Source: JBMYRH01 sp049602155
GTDB lineage: Bacteria; Myxococcota_A; UBA9042; PHBI01; JBMYRH01
DNA: 64,000 bases
Direction: 5' to 3'
Assembly: GCA_049602155.1 (NCBI GenBank)
Contig: JBMYRH010000020.1
Coordinates: forward strand, 1-64,000
A program made the translations under genes and the position numbers. The notes beneath the pieces are model-generated. The model was given only the letters and a program-made list of their open reading frames with translations. It ran no database searches and was not told where the DNA came from. Below are positions 45,555 to 53,159 of the stretch, in pieces (within the stretch, counting starts at the first letter, position 1; every line of letters starts with the position of its first letter).

Positions 45555-46304
45555 ATGACCCGCACAGCTTTACTCGCGCTCAGCGCCCTATTGGCGACCG
45601 CGTCGCCCGTCAGCGCACAGGGTAACGTCCACGACATCGACGCCAATCTGGCGCGGCTACGAGCCGAGCCCACGGTGCGCGACGTCCAAGAAGCCGCGTT
45701 ACAGTATTTCCGTGTGAACCAGAATCAGATCGACTCGATGCGTGCCCGCGCACGGTCGAAGGCGCTCGCCCCTGTGCTCGAGGTCTCGGGGGGCTACACT
45801 CAGTCGACCCTCGACGACGTCTCGACCAACAGCTACTTGAACTTCCAGAACTTCGACAACCCCTGGGTCGTTCGAGGCTCGGTGGGTGTCGGCTGGAATG
45901 TCCGCGGCAAAGCCACGCTCAACCTCCCCCGGCTGATCTTCAACCCTGAGGAGCTTGATGTCGCGTCCCTGGCCGGCCTCGTCGAGGGCATCCTGAAGGA
46001 GTCCACGCGCCTCTACTACATGCGAAAACGACTCCAGGTCGACATGGTCTTGAAGCCCCCGACCGACCAGGCCACGATGCTGTCAAAGGAGCTTCGAATC
46101 GAGGAGCTGACGGCCATGCTCGACGCGATGACGGGCGGCTGGTATCAGCGCGCGCTCGACGCAGTCGCTCGAGGAGCGGCTTATATTCCGCCCAAGGGCT
46201 CTAACCGCCTCGTCACCACGCCACGCACCGCGACAGGGCTCACGACACCGGCCACGTTGCCCGGGAAAGGGCCTCGCCTTACTCCGGCCGTGCTCGGTCC
46301 TTAA
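45555..46304 (+). CDS. Secreted protein sharing the RxEELTAxLxAxTGG module
   Basis: 249 residues with signal peptide MTRTALLALSALLATASPVSA. A helical N-terminal stretch (VRDVQEAALQYFRVNQNQID) is followed by beta segments resembling an outer-membrane strand pair (LEVSGGYTQSTLDDVS; VVRGSVGVGWNVRG). Paired helices ending RIEELTAMLDAMTGGWY come next, then a Pro-rich tail. The module is homologous to the end of the preceding protein, so the two are probably partners or arose by duplication. The beta strands plus long helices recall a half TolC-like protomer; that is speculative. The 3' end overlaps the convergent RelA-like gene by 26 bases. Confidence 0.7.
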   Translation: MTRTALLALSALLATASPVSAQGNVHDIDANLARLRAEPTVRDVQEAALQYFRVNQNQIDSMRARARSKALAPVLEVSGGYTQSTLDDVSTNSYLNFQNFDNPWVVRGSVGVGWNVRGKATLNLPRLIFNPEELDVASLAGLVEGILKESTRLYYMRKRLQVDMVLKPPTDQATMLSKELRIEELTAMLDAMTGGWYQRALDAVARGAAYIPPKGSNRLVTTPRTATGLTTPATLPGKGPRLTPAVLGP

Positions 46305-47043
46305 CAACCTCTCGCACATGAAGTGAGCCAGGGGTGAGGATCCCGAGGGGAATCGGGATGCTCTCCCACACTGCGCTCATCATGTCGAAGAGCTCTTGTT
46401 TGCGCGCCAAAGGCGTCGTGACGAGCCGCATCTCTTCGTACATCTCACGGGTCTGTGTGTTGGCCCCTGCGGAGGCGTTCGTGTGGAACTGAAGCTCCCA
46501 CGTCAGCCCGGCTGGAGCGCGCATCACCGTGTTGATACCCGAGTAGTTGTCGCCCTTCGGCCAGTAATTTTTCACCTGCACGACGGTGTGCCCCATCTCC
46601 TCCAGGGTCGAGAGCACCTCGGCCACAGAACGATTGTGATGCCCTGCCGGCTCATCCTCTAAGAGCATCGTATAGCGGACGATGTCCTCGATATCGATGT
46701 CCTCAAGGCGTAGCTCAGGGTTCTCCGTGAGGATCTTGTTGATCTTGCGCTGAGTCGACTTGAGAGACTTCCGGCGGTGCTGGAGCTTGTACATCTTGCC
46801 GGCGCGCGCCTCGGCCATAGAGACCAACTTCTTGGTCAACTCAGGCTCCAAGATACCTGCGCGGCGCATGTAAGCCTTCGCGCGTGCACGCACATCCGCA
46901 GCGGTGTGGCCTTCGCTCTGCTCAACTTCAGCAAAGGCCGGTGGAGGATTCGAAGACTTCGTCGTGACCGACGCCGAGCCGCCACAGCCCACCCAGAGTG
47001 ACGCCATCGCAACGCAAAGAGCCGCTACCAAGGACATACGCAT
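46279..47043 (-). CDS. Lipoprotein with a RelA/SpoT-like nucleotidyltransferase-fold domain
   Basis: 254 residues from ATG 47043 (AGGAG 9 bases upstream); ATG 47073, which overlaps the symporter stop, would add ten residues. Lipobox SLWVGC (Cys20). Residues ~45-95 are helical. From ~97 the sequence follows the RelA/SpoT synthetase pattern: DIVRYTMLL (DIxGxR position), VKNYWPKGDNYSGINTVMR (NGYxSxHT position), WELQFHT (EvQIRT, with the catalytic Glu) and TREMYEEMRL. Similar domains occur in some phage and polymorphic-toxin proteins. Exported location is unusual because (p)ppGpp synthetases are cytoplasmic. Nucleotide synthesis is not shown. Confidence 0.75.
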   Translation of the reverse strand: MRMSLVAALCVAMASLWVGCGGSASVTTKSSNPPPAFAEVEQSEGHTAADVRARAKAYMRRAGILEPELTKKLVSMAEARAGKMYKLQHRRKSLKSTQRKINKILTENPELRLEDIDIEDIVRYTMLLEDEPAGHHNRSVAEVLSTLEEMGHTVVQVKNYWPKGDNYSGINTVMRAPAGLTWELQFHTNASAGANTQTREMYEEMRLVTTPLARKQELFDMMSAVWESIPIPLGILTPGSLHVREVVKDRARPE

Positions 47044-47072
47044 CCGTCGTTCTCCTAGAATTCGTGAAGTCA

Positions 47073-48770
47073 TCAGTCCTCATCCTCCACATCAATCGAT
47101 TGAGGCGCGACATCCACCAGTCTACCTTCCATACCACGATTCGGGTCTGCTGCGTCCTGCTCCGGCGTCAAAACGCCGATGTTCTCGCCTTGCAGTCGTG
47201 CGACTAGGCTTGTCGCGGTGCAGTCCCCGACCACGTTGGTCGCGGTCCGGAACATGTCCAAGAGGCGATCCACGCCGATGACCAGGGCCACACCTTGAAC
47301 CGGTACACCGATCGCTGCGAGCACCATCGCCAGGGTCAGCATGCCCGCTCCCGGGACGCCCGCTGCGCCGATCGACGCCATCGTCGCCGAGACGACGATC
47401 GTGGCCTGATCTCCCAACGTGAGATCGATATCGAAGACCTGCGCAATGAAGACCGCCGCGACCCCCTGGTAGAGCGCGGTGCCGTCCATGTTGACGGTCG
47501 CGCCGATAGGCAACACGAAGCTCGCGACCTCATTGGAGCAGTTCAGGTTGTTCTCACAAGCCTCCATGCTCACCGGCAAAGTCGCCGAGGAGCTCGAGGT
47601 CGAGAAGGCGAGCACAAGGGCTGCACGAATCGATTGAAGGAAGCCAAAGAAGGGCAACTTCGCCCCCATGATGATGACCGGCATGTACATCACTAGGATG
47701 TGGGTCAGCAGGCCCAAGATCACCACGCCACCGTATGCACCCAGGGCCGCGAGCACCCCGAGCCCTGTGGAGCCCACCACCTCAAAGAGGATCGCGGCGA
47801 CACCGACGGGCGCCAGCTTCATGGCGACGTGAACGAGGACGACCATCGCTTCATTGATGGAGACACAGAGGTCGACGGCGCGCTTCGCGACGTCCGCCTT
47901 CATAAGGGTGAAGGCGATGCCCAACATGGTCGCGAAGAAGATCACCTGCAGCATGTCGCCGGCGGCCAAGGAGGCGATGGGATTGCTCGGGACGATCCCC
48001 ACGATTTGATCCACGAAGGAAGGCGCCCCGGCGGCGCTGCTGACGACCTTGTCGGCGGTGAAGGAGCCCAGCAGGGTCTTCTTGTCGAGCTCACTCAGGA
48101 TCGAGCCCGGTTCGATTAAGTTGGTGATCCCGAGTCCGATCGTGAGGGCCACGACCGTCGTCAAGGTGAAGAAGCCGAGGGTCGTACCACCCATCCGGCC
48201 GAGCTTGCGGAAGTCCCCAAGCGAGGCCATGCCCACAATCAGAGAGAAGAAGACCAAGGGCACCACGACCATCTTGATCATGGCCAAGAAGAGGCGACCG
48301 AGCCACTCCGTCCAGTCGACGAGCTGTTGCCCCATGGACGAATACCGTCGCACCTTCATCGCGTCGTTAAGGACCCAGCCGCTGTGGACGTCGCCCCGCT
48401 TCACTTTGACGTCCTTGGCCTTGAACCGCATCACGTCAGCGGACGTGAGCGTCCACTCCACGCGGAGCCACGTGCTGGTCGCCTCGGCCTTCGCGGGGTC
48501 CGCTCCTGGGACTGGAACCCCAGACTGCTCTTCAAGTACCCGAACGCGCTCCACGCCCTGAGCGATTGGCGCCTCCATGGTCCCCCCGGAGGTGGTCATG
48601 ATGGGGACCCCCTTGGAGAGGACGGCTGCGTCCGCGGAGAGAAAGTTCGAGTTTGGCCCTAAAAAGAAACCCAGCGAGACCCCGACAAACATGCCTATCA
48701 GGATCTTCGTGTAGAGCTGCATTCCTTGGGGCTCACCGTCCGATGACGGTGCTCCGTTTGGCTCGTCCAT
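47073..48770 (-). CDS. Dicarboxylate/amino-acid:cation symporter with a periplasmic insertion
   Basis: Secondary transporter of the DAACS/GltP family, inner membrane, 565 residues (GltP is ~440). Core motifs are intact: SSSSATLPVSMEACE (the serine-rich re-entrant loop HP1), NMDGTALYQGVAAVFIAQ (TM7 NMDGT), GVPGAGMLTLAMVLAAIGVP (HP2) and GVDRLLDMFRTATNVVGDCT (TM8, substrate/Na site). About 100 extra residues lie between TM1 and TM2 (residues ~40-145), predicted periplasmic, with beta-rich content (EWTLTSADVMRFKAKDVKVK). Its stop overlaps the start of the RelA-like lipoprotein, so the two are likely co-translated. Confidence 0.9.
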   Translation of the reverse strand: MDEPNGAPSSDGEPQGMQLYTKILIGMFVGVSLGFFLGPNSNFLSADAAVLSKGVPIMTTSGGTMEAPIAQGVERVRVLEEQSGVPVPGADPAKAEATSTWLRVEWTLTSADVMRFKAKDVKVKRGDVHSGWVLNDAMKVRRYSSMGQQLVDWTEWLGRLFLAMIKMVVVPLVFFSLIVGMASLGDFRKLGRMGGTTLGFFTLTTVVALTIGLGITNLIEPGSILSELDKKTLLGSFTADKVVSSAAGAPSFVDQIVGIVPSNPIASLAAGDMLQVIFFATMLGIAFTLMKADVAKRAVDLCVSINEAMVVLVHVAMKLAPVGVAAILFEVVGSTGLGVLAALGAYGGVVILGLLTHILVMYMPVIIMGAKLPFFGFLQSIRAALVLAFSTSSSSATLPVSMEACENNLNCSNEVASFVLPIGATVNMDGTALYQGVAAVFIAQVFDIDLTLGDQATIVVSATMASIGAAGVPGAGMLTLAMVLAAIGVPVQGVALVIGVDRLLDMFRTATNVVGDCTATSLVARLQGENIGVLTPEQDAADPNRGMEGRLVDVAPQSIDVEDED

Positions 48771-48880
48771 CCATCCCTCCTCACGCGAGAATTGAGGGCG
48801 TCAGACGTCGCCCCAACCCCTCCGTTGTATCGCATCATGGAGCATCGCTCCAGCCGACCACGGAGACTGCCTCGACGCGC

Positions 48881-49366
48881 TCACCCCATCTTGGCGATCG
48901 TCTCACGTGAGAGTTGCACAAAGAGCCCTGATGCTTCGGAGTAGACGGTCCCATCAAGCGCGGTCAGGATCGCCTCGGTTCGGATCTTACGCCCGTCAAT
49001 CGAGAGGATGGCTCCTCGCACGCTCACGATCGCTGGGATCGGCAGCGGCGCCCGGAAGTCCACCTCGATCCGAGCCGCCAAGACAGGCCGGTCGTGGATC
49101 CAACACGCGAACCCCATCGCCTCATCAAGGACTGACGCCATGCTGCCGCCGTGGGCGTGCCCCGGGGGCCCCTGAGTGCCCCGACCCATCCGGATAAAGC
49201 CCCGGATCTCTCCGTCGACCTCCGTCTTGAAGTAACGCACCGTCACGCGCTCGGCGCTGGACAAAAATGGCGTGTTCGGTCGGAAGCTCGGGATGTGACT
49301 GACGGCAGTCCAGCCCTCAGGGATGTCCAGGTCCTCAAGGCTTAGCGTGCTCGGCTCCTCCGTCAC
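48881..49366 (-). CDS. Hotdog-fold thioesterase, PaaI/THEM4-like
   Basis: 161-residue acyl-CoA thioesterase-like protein. GPPGHAHGGSMASVLDEAMG carries the hotdog active-site His-Gly-Gly turn and the Asp/Glu of the central helix; ARIEVDFRAPLPIPA follows as the typical strand. Substrate acyl chain cannot be predicted. The stop is 110 bases from the symporter start. The di-iron gene starts upstream and ends 1 base before this ATG, so they are a probable operon. Confidence 0.88.
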   Translation of the reverse strand: MTEEPSTLSLEDLDIPEGWTAVSHIPSFRPNTPFLSSAERVTVRYFKTEVDGEIRGFIRMGRGTQGPPGHAHGGSMASVLDEAMGFACWIHDRPVLAARIEVDFRAPLPIPAIVSVRGAILSIDGRKIRTEAILTALDGTVYSEASGLFVQLSRETIAKMG

Positions 49367-49367
49367 T

Positions 49368-50534
49368 TCAGGCCGCTTCTTCAGCGAGCATATCCTCGGC
49401 GCTCAGCTCTGTGGCTGCTTTGCCGTATGAAAGGTCTAGGAGCCCAAGGTTTTTGTAGTGTCGCTCCACGCGACTGCTCATCAAGCCCAAGCGCCTCAGG
49501 TTGGGCATGATGCGCTTGAACATGGTGCGCCTGAAGTGACGCATCAGTGGCGAGCCCAGCACCAGCTGGTCCCACGCTGAGCGCGACATCATGTGTGCGT
49601 AGTACTCGTCGTAAAACTCGTGCGCCAAGAACCGATTGCGCAGCTGAATCGAGACCTCGAGCGCCCAGTCTTCTCGGTAACGGCGCTCGCGCTCCGTCAT
49701 CCCAGTGTCCCAGTGCTCTTTGAGCGCGATGACCCCGAAGTGCACATGCCGGGCCTCATCGGTGATGACGCGCTGAAGGAGGTGCTTGAGCAGCGGTTCG
49801 TCCGTCGCGTGACGGATGGTCGCGAAGGCCCCGAGGGCGAGCCCCTCAATCATGATCTGCATCCCGAGGAACTTGATGTCCCACTCCTCGGAGAGCATCA
49901 AGGCATCGATGACCACGTAGAGGTTGTCGTTGATCTCATAGAGCTTCCCGAGCTTCTGCGTGAGGTACGTGTGGAAGACCTCCACGTGGCGCCCCTCGTC
50001 GACCACCTGCGTACTGCCGTAAAGCTTGGCGTCCAGCCAAGGGACGGCCTCCGTGACTTGGGCGGCGGCGACAAGTGCCCCCTGCTCACCATGCAAAAAC
50101 TGGCTCAGCATCCAGGACAGGAGCGCCAATCGTTGATCGATCTGTCGGTCTTCTGGGAGCGCCTTGAACTGGGGCAGGTCCGTGATGGGCAAGAGGTGGT
50201 CGTGGATCAAGCCCCGGCCGAAGGGGCCCGGATCGAGCGGCGTGTCCCAGGCCAAGTCTGTGGTGCCGTTCCACTGGTCTCGCTTCGCCGCCTCATAGAG
50301 GCGCCGCATGCGGACCATTGCGTCGCTATCCGAGCGCTTGTACTCCCAATCAAAGTGCGCATCAAAGCCGACCCTGAAGGTCGACTCGCCGTCTTGCTTC
50401 GCAGCTTGCTTGATGAAACCGCGATACGCAGGCCCGAGGAGTGAGGCCAAGACCTCGGGGTTACCGCACTGGATGGCGTCACTAAAGACAGGACCAGCGT
50501 GGCGAAGATTTGATAGCGTACGTGTCAGTCCCAT
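49368..50534 (-). CDS. Ferritin-like di-iron protein (oxygenase-type)
   Basis: 388 residues, all-helical, cytoplasmic. Two EXXH-type metal motifs are visible: FLHGEQGAL...DEGRHVEVF in the middle and EGLALGAFATI...DEARHVHFG later. Together they give the four-Glu/two-His di-iron set of ferritin-like oxygenases and R2-like proteins. It is neither a ferritin nor an acyl-ACP desaturase by length and motif order. Its pairing with a CoA thioesterase suggests a lipid- or acyl-modifying oxygenase; inference. Confidence 0.75.
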   Translation of the reverse strand: MGLTRTLSNLRHAGPVFSDAIQCGNPEVLASLLGPAYRGFIKQAAKQDGESTFRVGFDAHFDWEYKRSDSDAMVRMRRLYEAAKRDQWNGTTDLAWDTPLDPGPFGRGLIHDHLLPITDLPQFKALPEDRQIDQRLALLSWMLSQFLHGEQGALVAAAQVTEAVPWLDAKLYGSTQVVDEGRHVEVFHTYLTQKLGKLYEINDNLYVVIDALMLSEEWDIKFLGMQIMIEGLALGAFATIRHATDEPLLKHLLQRVITDEARHVHFGVIALKEHWDTGMTERERRYREDWALEVSIQLRNRFLAHEFYDEYYAHMMSRSAWDQLVLGSPLMRHFRRTMFKRIMPNLRRLGLMSSRVERHYKNLGLLDLSYGKAATELSAEDMLAEEAA

Positions 50535-50582
50535 ACCCCATCATTTATCGTCCACTAGGCGTCGGTCAATGATGGACACCCA

Positions 50583-53159
50583 TTAATCGAACACCCGGTA
50601 GGCAATCGACACACCGAGGGTCACGCAAATAGAGGCGGCGCAAGCCTTTGCCGCAGCGTCGGAGGCGACAGCCGCCGGCAGGTAGCAGGTGAGGTTATCC
50701 CCCCGAGCGACAACCCACCCCAGATCGAGGGGGCCCAGGGGGGAAGGGACCCGAAACCAGCGTGGCCAGCGCATCACATGGGTCACCGCCTGATCGTTGT
50801 CGAGTTCGGCCAACCAAGACGCCTCACTTGCGTCGCGGGCGCCGAGCCCGTCATAGACCGCGCAGCGCATCGGTACCACATGCGCTCCGGACCGCGGTGC
50901 GCCCCGCGCCTCGAAGAGCGCCTTGGACGCAGCGACCTCCCCTGTGCACTGGTAACGGGCATGGGTGGCGATGACCCGCTGCGTCGCCGCGCGAATCGTC
51001 GCCGAGATGGCGTCGAGGAAGGCCACAGGTTCACGGCGCAGGGACTCGAGGCGCCCGGAGTCGACGAGGATATCGACCAGCGTCCGGCGCGTGAGGCCCG
51101 TCTCGCGCTGAAGTGAATCCAGCGGGTTCGGCAGCGGGACAGTCGAGGAGGGCTCTGTGGTGATCGCCGTCTCCCTCGCCTCCCCAACAGCCACGGCGCT
51201 GACCCCGTCATCATCCATCGCGATCGCTGCGCGACGCGCGACGACCACACCTGCAGCTGGCTCTGGGATCGCCGCGACGGCCTCGACGCAGGCACGCTTA
51301 ATCGCGGCGCTCGGCGCGTCATTCAACATCTTGAGCGGCCGGCCGATCTTCGACCACACTTGCTCGAAGTGGCGATCATCCCGCCAGCCCTCCCGCAAGG
51401 CAAGGCGCTTCACAGCGCGAGTGTCGACCACCCTGTCTCCAAATTCGACCGCGCACTCTTCACGAATCTCCGCCTGTAAGCGCCGCGCGAAGAGCTCATA
51501 GGTCTCATTGGCGATGACCGTCAGCCGAGCCAGGTCGCGGTCGCGGCAACGACGACCGTTGACCATCACCGGCAAGCGCAACCCGCGACCGATCTCTTGT
51601 CGCTTTCGCAGCTCGGAGCGGGTCCGATGCAATGTGCAGATCTGAAAGACGTTCGGGTTATCCCAACCCTCTCGGAGCGCGGAGTGACTGAAGATAAAGC
51701 GCACCGGCTCATCGAGGCTCAACAGCCGCGTCTTGTCTTGCATAATGAGCGTGTACGCGTGGTCATCATCCCGTGTCTTACCCGTCGTATCGACCGGCTG
51801 ACCGCGTCGCTCTGAGAAATAGGCTGCGCGGGCATCCGGCGCAGGGGGCAAGCGTAAGCAGGCGTAGCGTGGCCGCGCTGAGAGCCGCGCGTAAGCGTCA
51901 TCAAACCAGCGCTGCACCGGCCCGGAGCGGTCCGCGTCACCGACGTAGCTGGCCACGCGGTCTAGGAAGACGAGCGAGAGCACCTTCATCTGCTCCGGCG
52001 CTGACTGGAGCGTCCGGACCCTAAGCTCGGTCTCCAAGTGGGCCCGAATCGTCTCCTCGAGCTGCTGGCGCATCACCTCATCTCGAGCCTCTGGCGCGGC
52101 GACCGCCCCCTCTTGAATCACAACCCCGTTGCTGAACCGGACCATGCCGGCTTGCGCATCTACGGCGCTCACGACCCACCCCTCGTAAACCGACCGCTGA
52201 CTCAGTACGTCGAGCGCCTCGCCCTCCCCTTTGACCTTCACGGATTTCCTCACGGGACCGGTCTCCCCCGCGACCTCCAAGAAGAGAGTCGCCGTGACCC
52301 CACGGGTGGTCGCTCGAATCGACTTCACCTCAATCGGCGGGGGCCCGCCCTGCTCTGCGACCACCGAGGTCACCTCGATGCGCTTGACCAAGCCGAGATC
52401 GTACGCCTGTACCGGATCCAGGCGGTAGACGAGGTTGCGCAACCGTCGGTGCGTCGCCGAGTACCGAAGCGTGAGGAGCGGCGCCAGCGACGCGATGGCC
52501 TGCTGCGCCTTGGGCCCCTCCATGTTCTGCGGCTCATCCAGGATCACCACGGGGCGCCTCCCGGCGATCAAGTCGATGGGGCGATGCCCCCTCAGGCCGT
52601 CCGTCGGTCGATGGATGAGGTTCGCTTGGCGCTTATTGAACGCGTCGATGTTGAGCACCAAGACCTGGACACCGGTGTCAAAGGCGAACTGCCGGATCCC
52701 TGAGTCTCGCCCTGGTCGGTAGACGCGCGTCTGCACACGAGGCTCGGGGTAGAGCTCATCGAAGTGCGCCCCCATCTGGCGGGCCTGCTGGAGCAGCCCC
52801 TCGCGGATCGCGACGCTGGGGACGACGACCACGAAGCGGTCGAAGCCATAGCGACGGTTCAGCTCACGCAACGTCCGAAGATAAACGTAGGTCTTGCCGG
52901 TCCCGGTCTCCATCTCCACCGAGGCCTCATGCCCCTCAAGCTCGCTCAGCGCGCCTAGCCCGTGCCGTGCTCGCACCTGGCAGAGGTTCTCCAGCAAGCG
53001 CGCCTCCGAGAGCAAGAGCGCTTGCGGAGTCTGAGCCCCCCATTGAGCGCGAGGCTGGCCCCGGAGGAGGTCAGCGACCGCTTCAACCGCGGCGATTTGA
53101 TGGGGCTGCTGTGCGTCAAAGTGAAGGCGCACACCCGACGCTTGTGTGTGCTCGGCCAT
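50583..53159 (-). CDS. res: Type III restriction enzyme Res subunit, nuclease motif apparently lost
   Basis: SF2 helicase/translocase of a type III restriction-modification complex, 858 residues. The start at 53159 overlaps the mod stop (ATGA). Walker A is EMETGTGKTYVYL (~82-94), the DEAD-like box is VVILDEPQNM (~205), followed by TLRYSATHRR (motif III) and FIFSHSALREGWDNPNVFQ (motif V) with GRGLRLPV (motif VI). The C-terminus aligns up to WPRWFRVPSPLG with the usual WFxIxTPxG. The expected PDWA then reads LGWV, and the expected ETKG reads PAAV. The PD...ExK nuclease site is therefore absent; no frameshift restores it. Confidence 0.9.
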   Translation of the reverse strand: MAEHTQASGVRLHFDAQQPHQIAAVEAVADLLRGQPRAQWGAQTPQALLLSEARLLENLCQVRARHGLGALSELEGHEASVEMETGTGKTYVYLRTLRELNRRYGFDRFVVVVPSVAIREGLLQQARQMGAHFDELYPEPRVQTRVYRPGRDSGIRQFAFDTGVQVLVLNIDAFNKRQANLIHRPTDGLRGHRPIDLIAGRRPVVILDEPQNMEGPKAQQAIASLAPLLTLRYSATHRRLRNLVYRLDPVQAYDLGLVKRIEVTSVVAEQGGPPPIEVKSIRATTRGVTATLFLEVAGETGPVRKSVKVKGEGEALDVLSQRSVYEGWVVSAVDAQAGMVRFSNGVVIQEGAVAAPEARDEVMRQQLEETIRAHLETELRVRTLQSAPEQMKVLSLVFLDRVASYVGDADRSGPVQRWFDDAYARLSARPRYACLRLPPAPDARAAYFSERRGQPVDTTGKTRDDDHAYTLIMQDKTRLLSLDEPVRFIFSHSALREGWDNPNVFQICTLHRTRSELRKRQEIGRGLRLPVMVNGRRCRDRDLARLTVIANETYELFARRLQAEIREECAVEFGDRVVDTRAVKRLALREGWRDDRHFEQVWSKIGRPLKMLNDAPSAAIKRACVEAVAAIPEPAAGVVVARRAAIAMDDDGVSAVAVGEARETAITTEPSSTVPLPNPLDSLQRETGLTRRTLVDILVDSGRLESLRREPVAFLDAISATIRAATQRVIATHARYQCTGEVAASKALFEARGAPRSGAHVVPMRCAVYDGLGARDASEASWLAELDNDQAVTHVMRWPRWFRVPSPLGPLDLGWVVARGDNLTCYLPAAVASDAAAKACAASICVTLGVSIAYRVFD

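Noticed and set aside
50583..50730. Frameshift in the G-run as the reason the Res nuclease motif is missing
   Set aside because: Deleting a G gives a frame with no ExK motif; adding a G gives an immediate stop.
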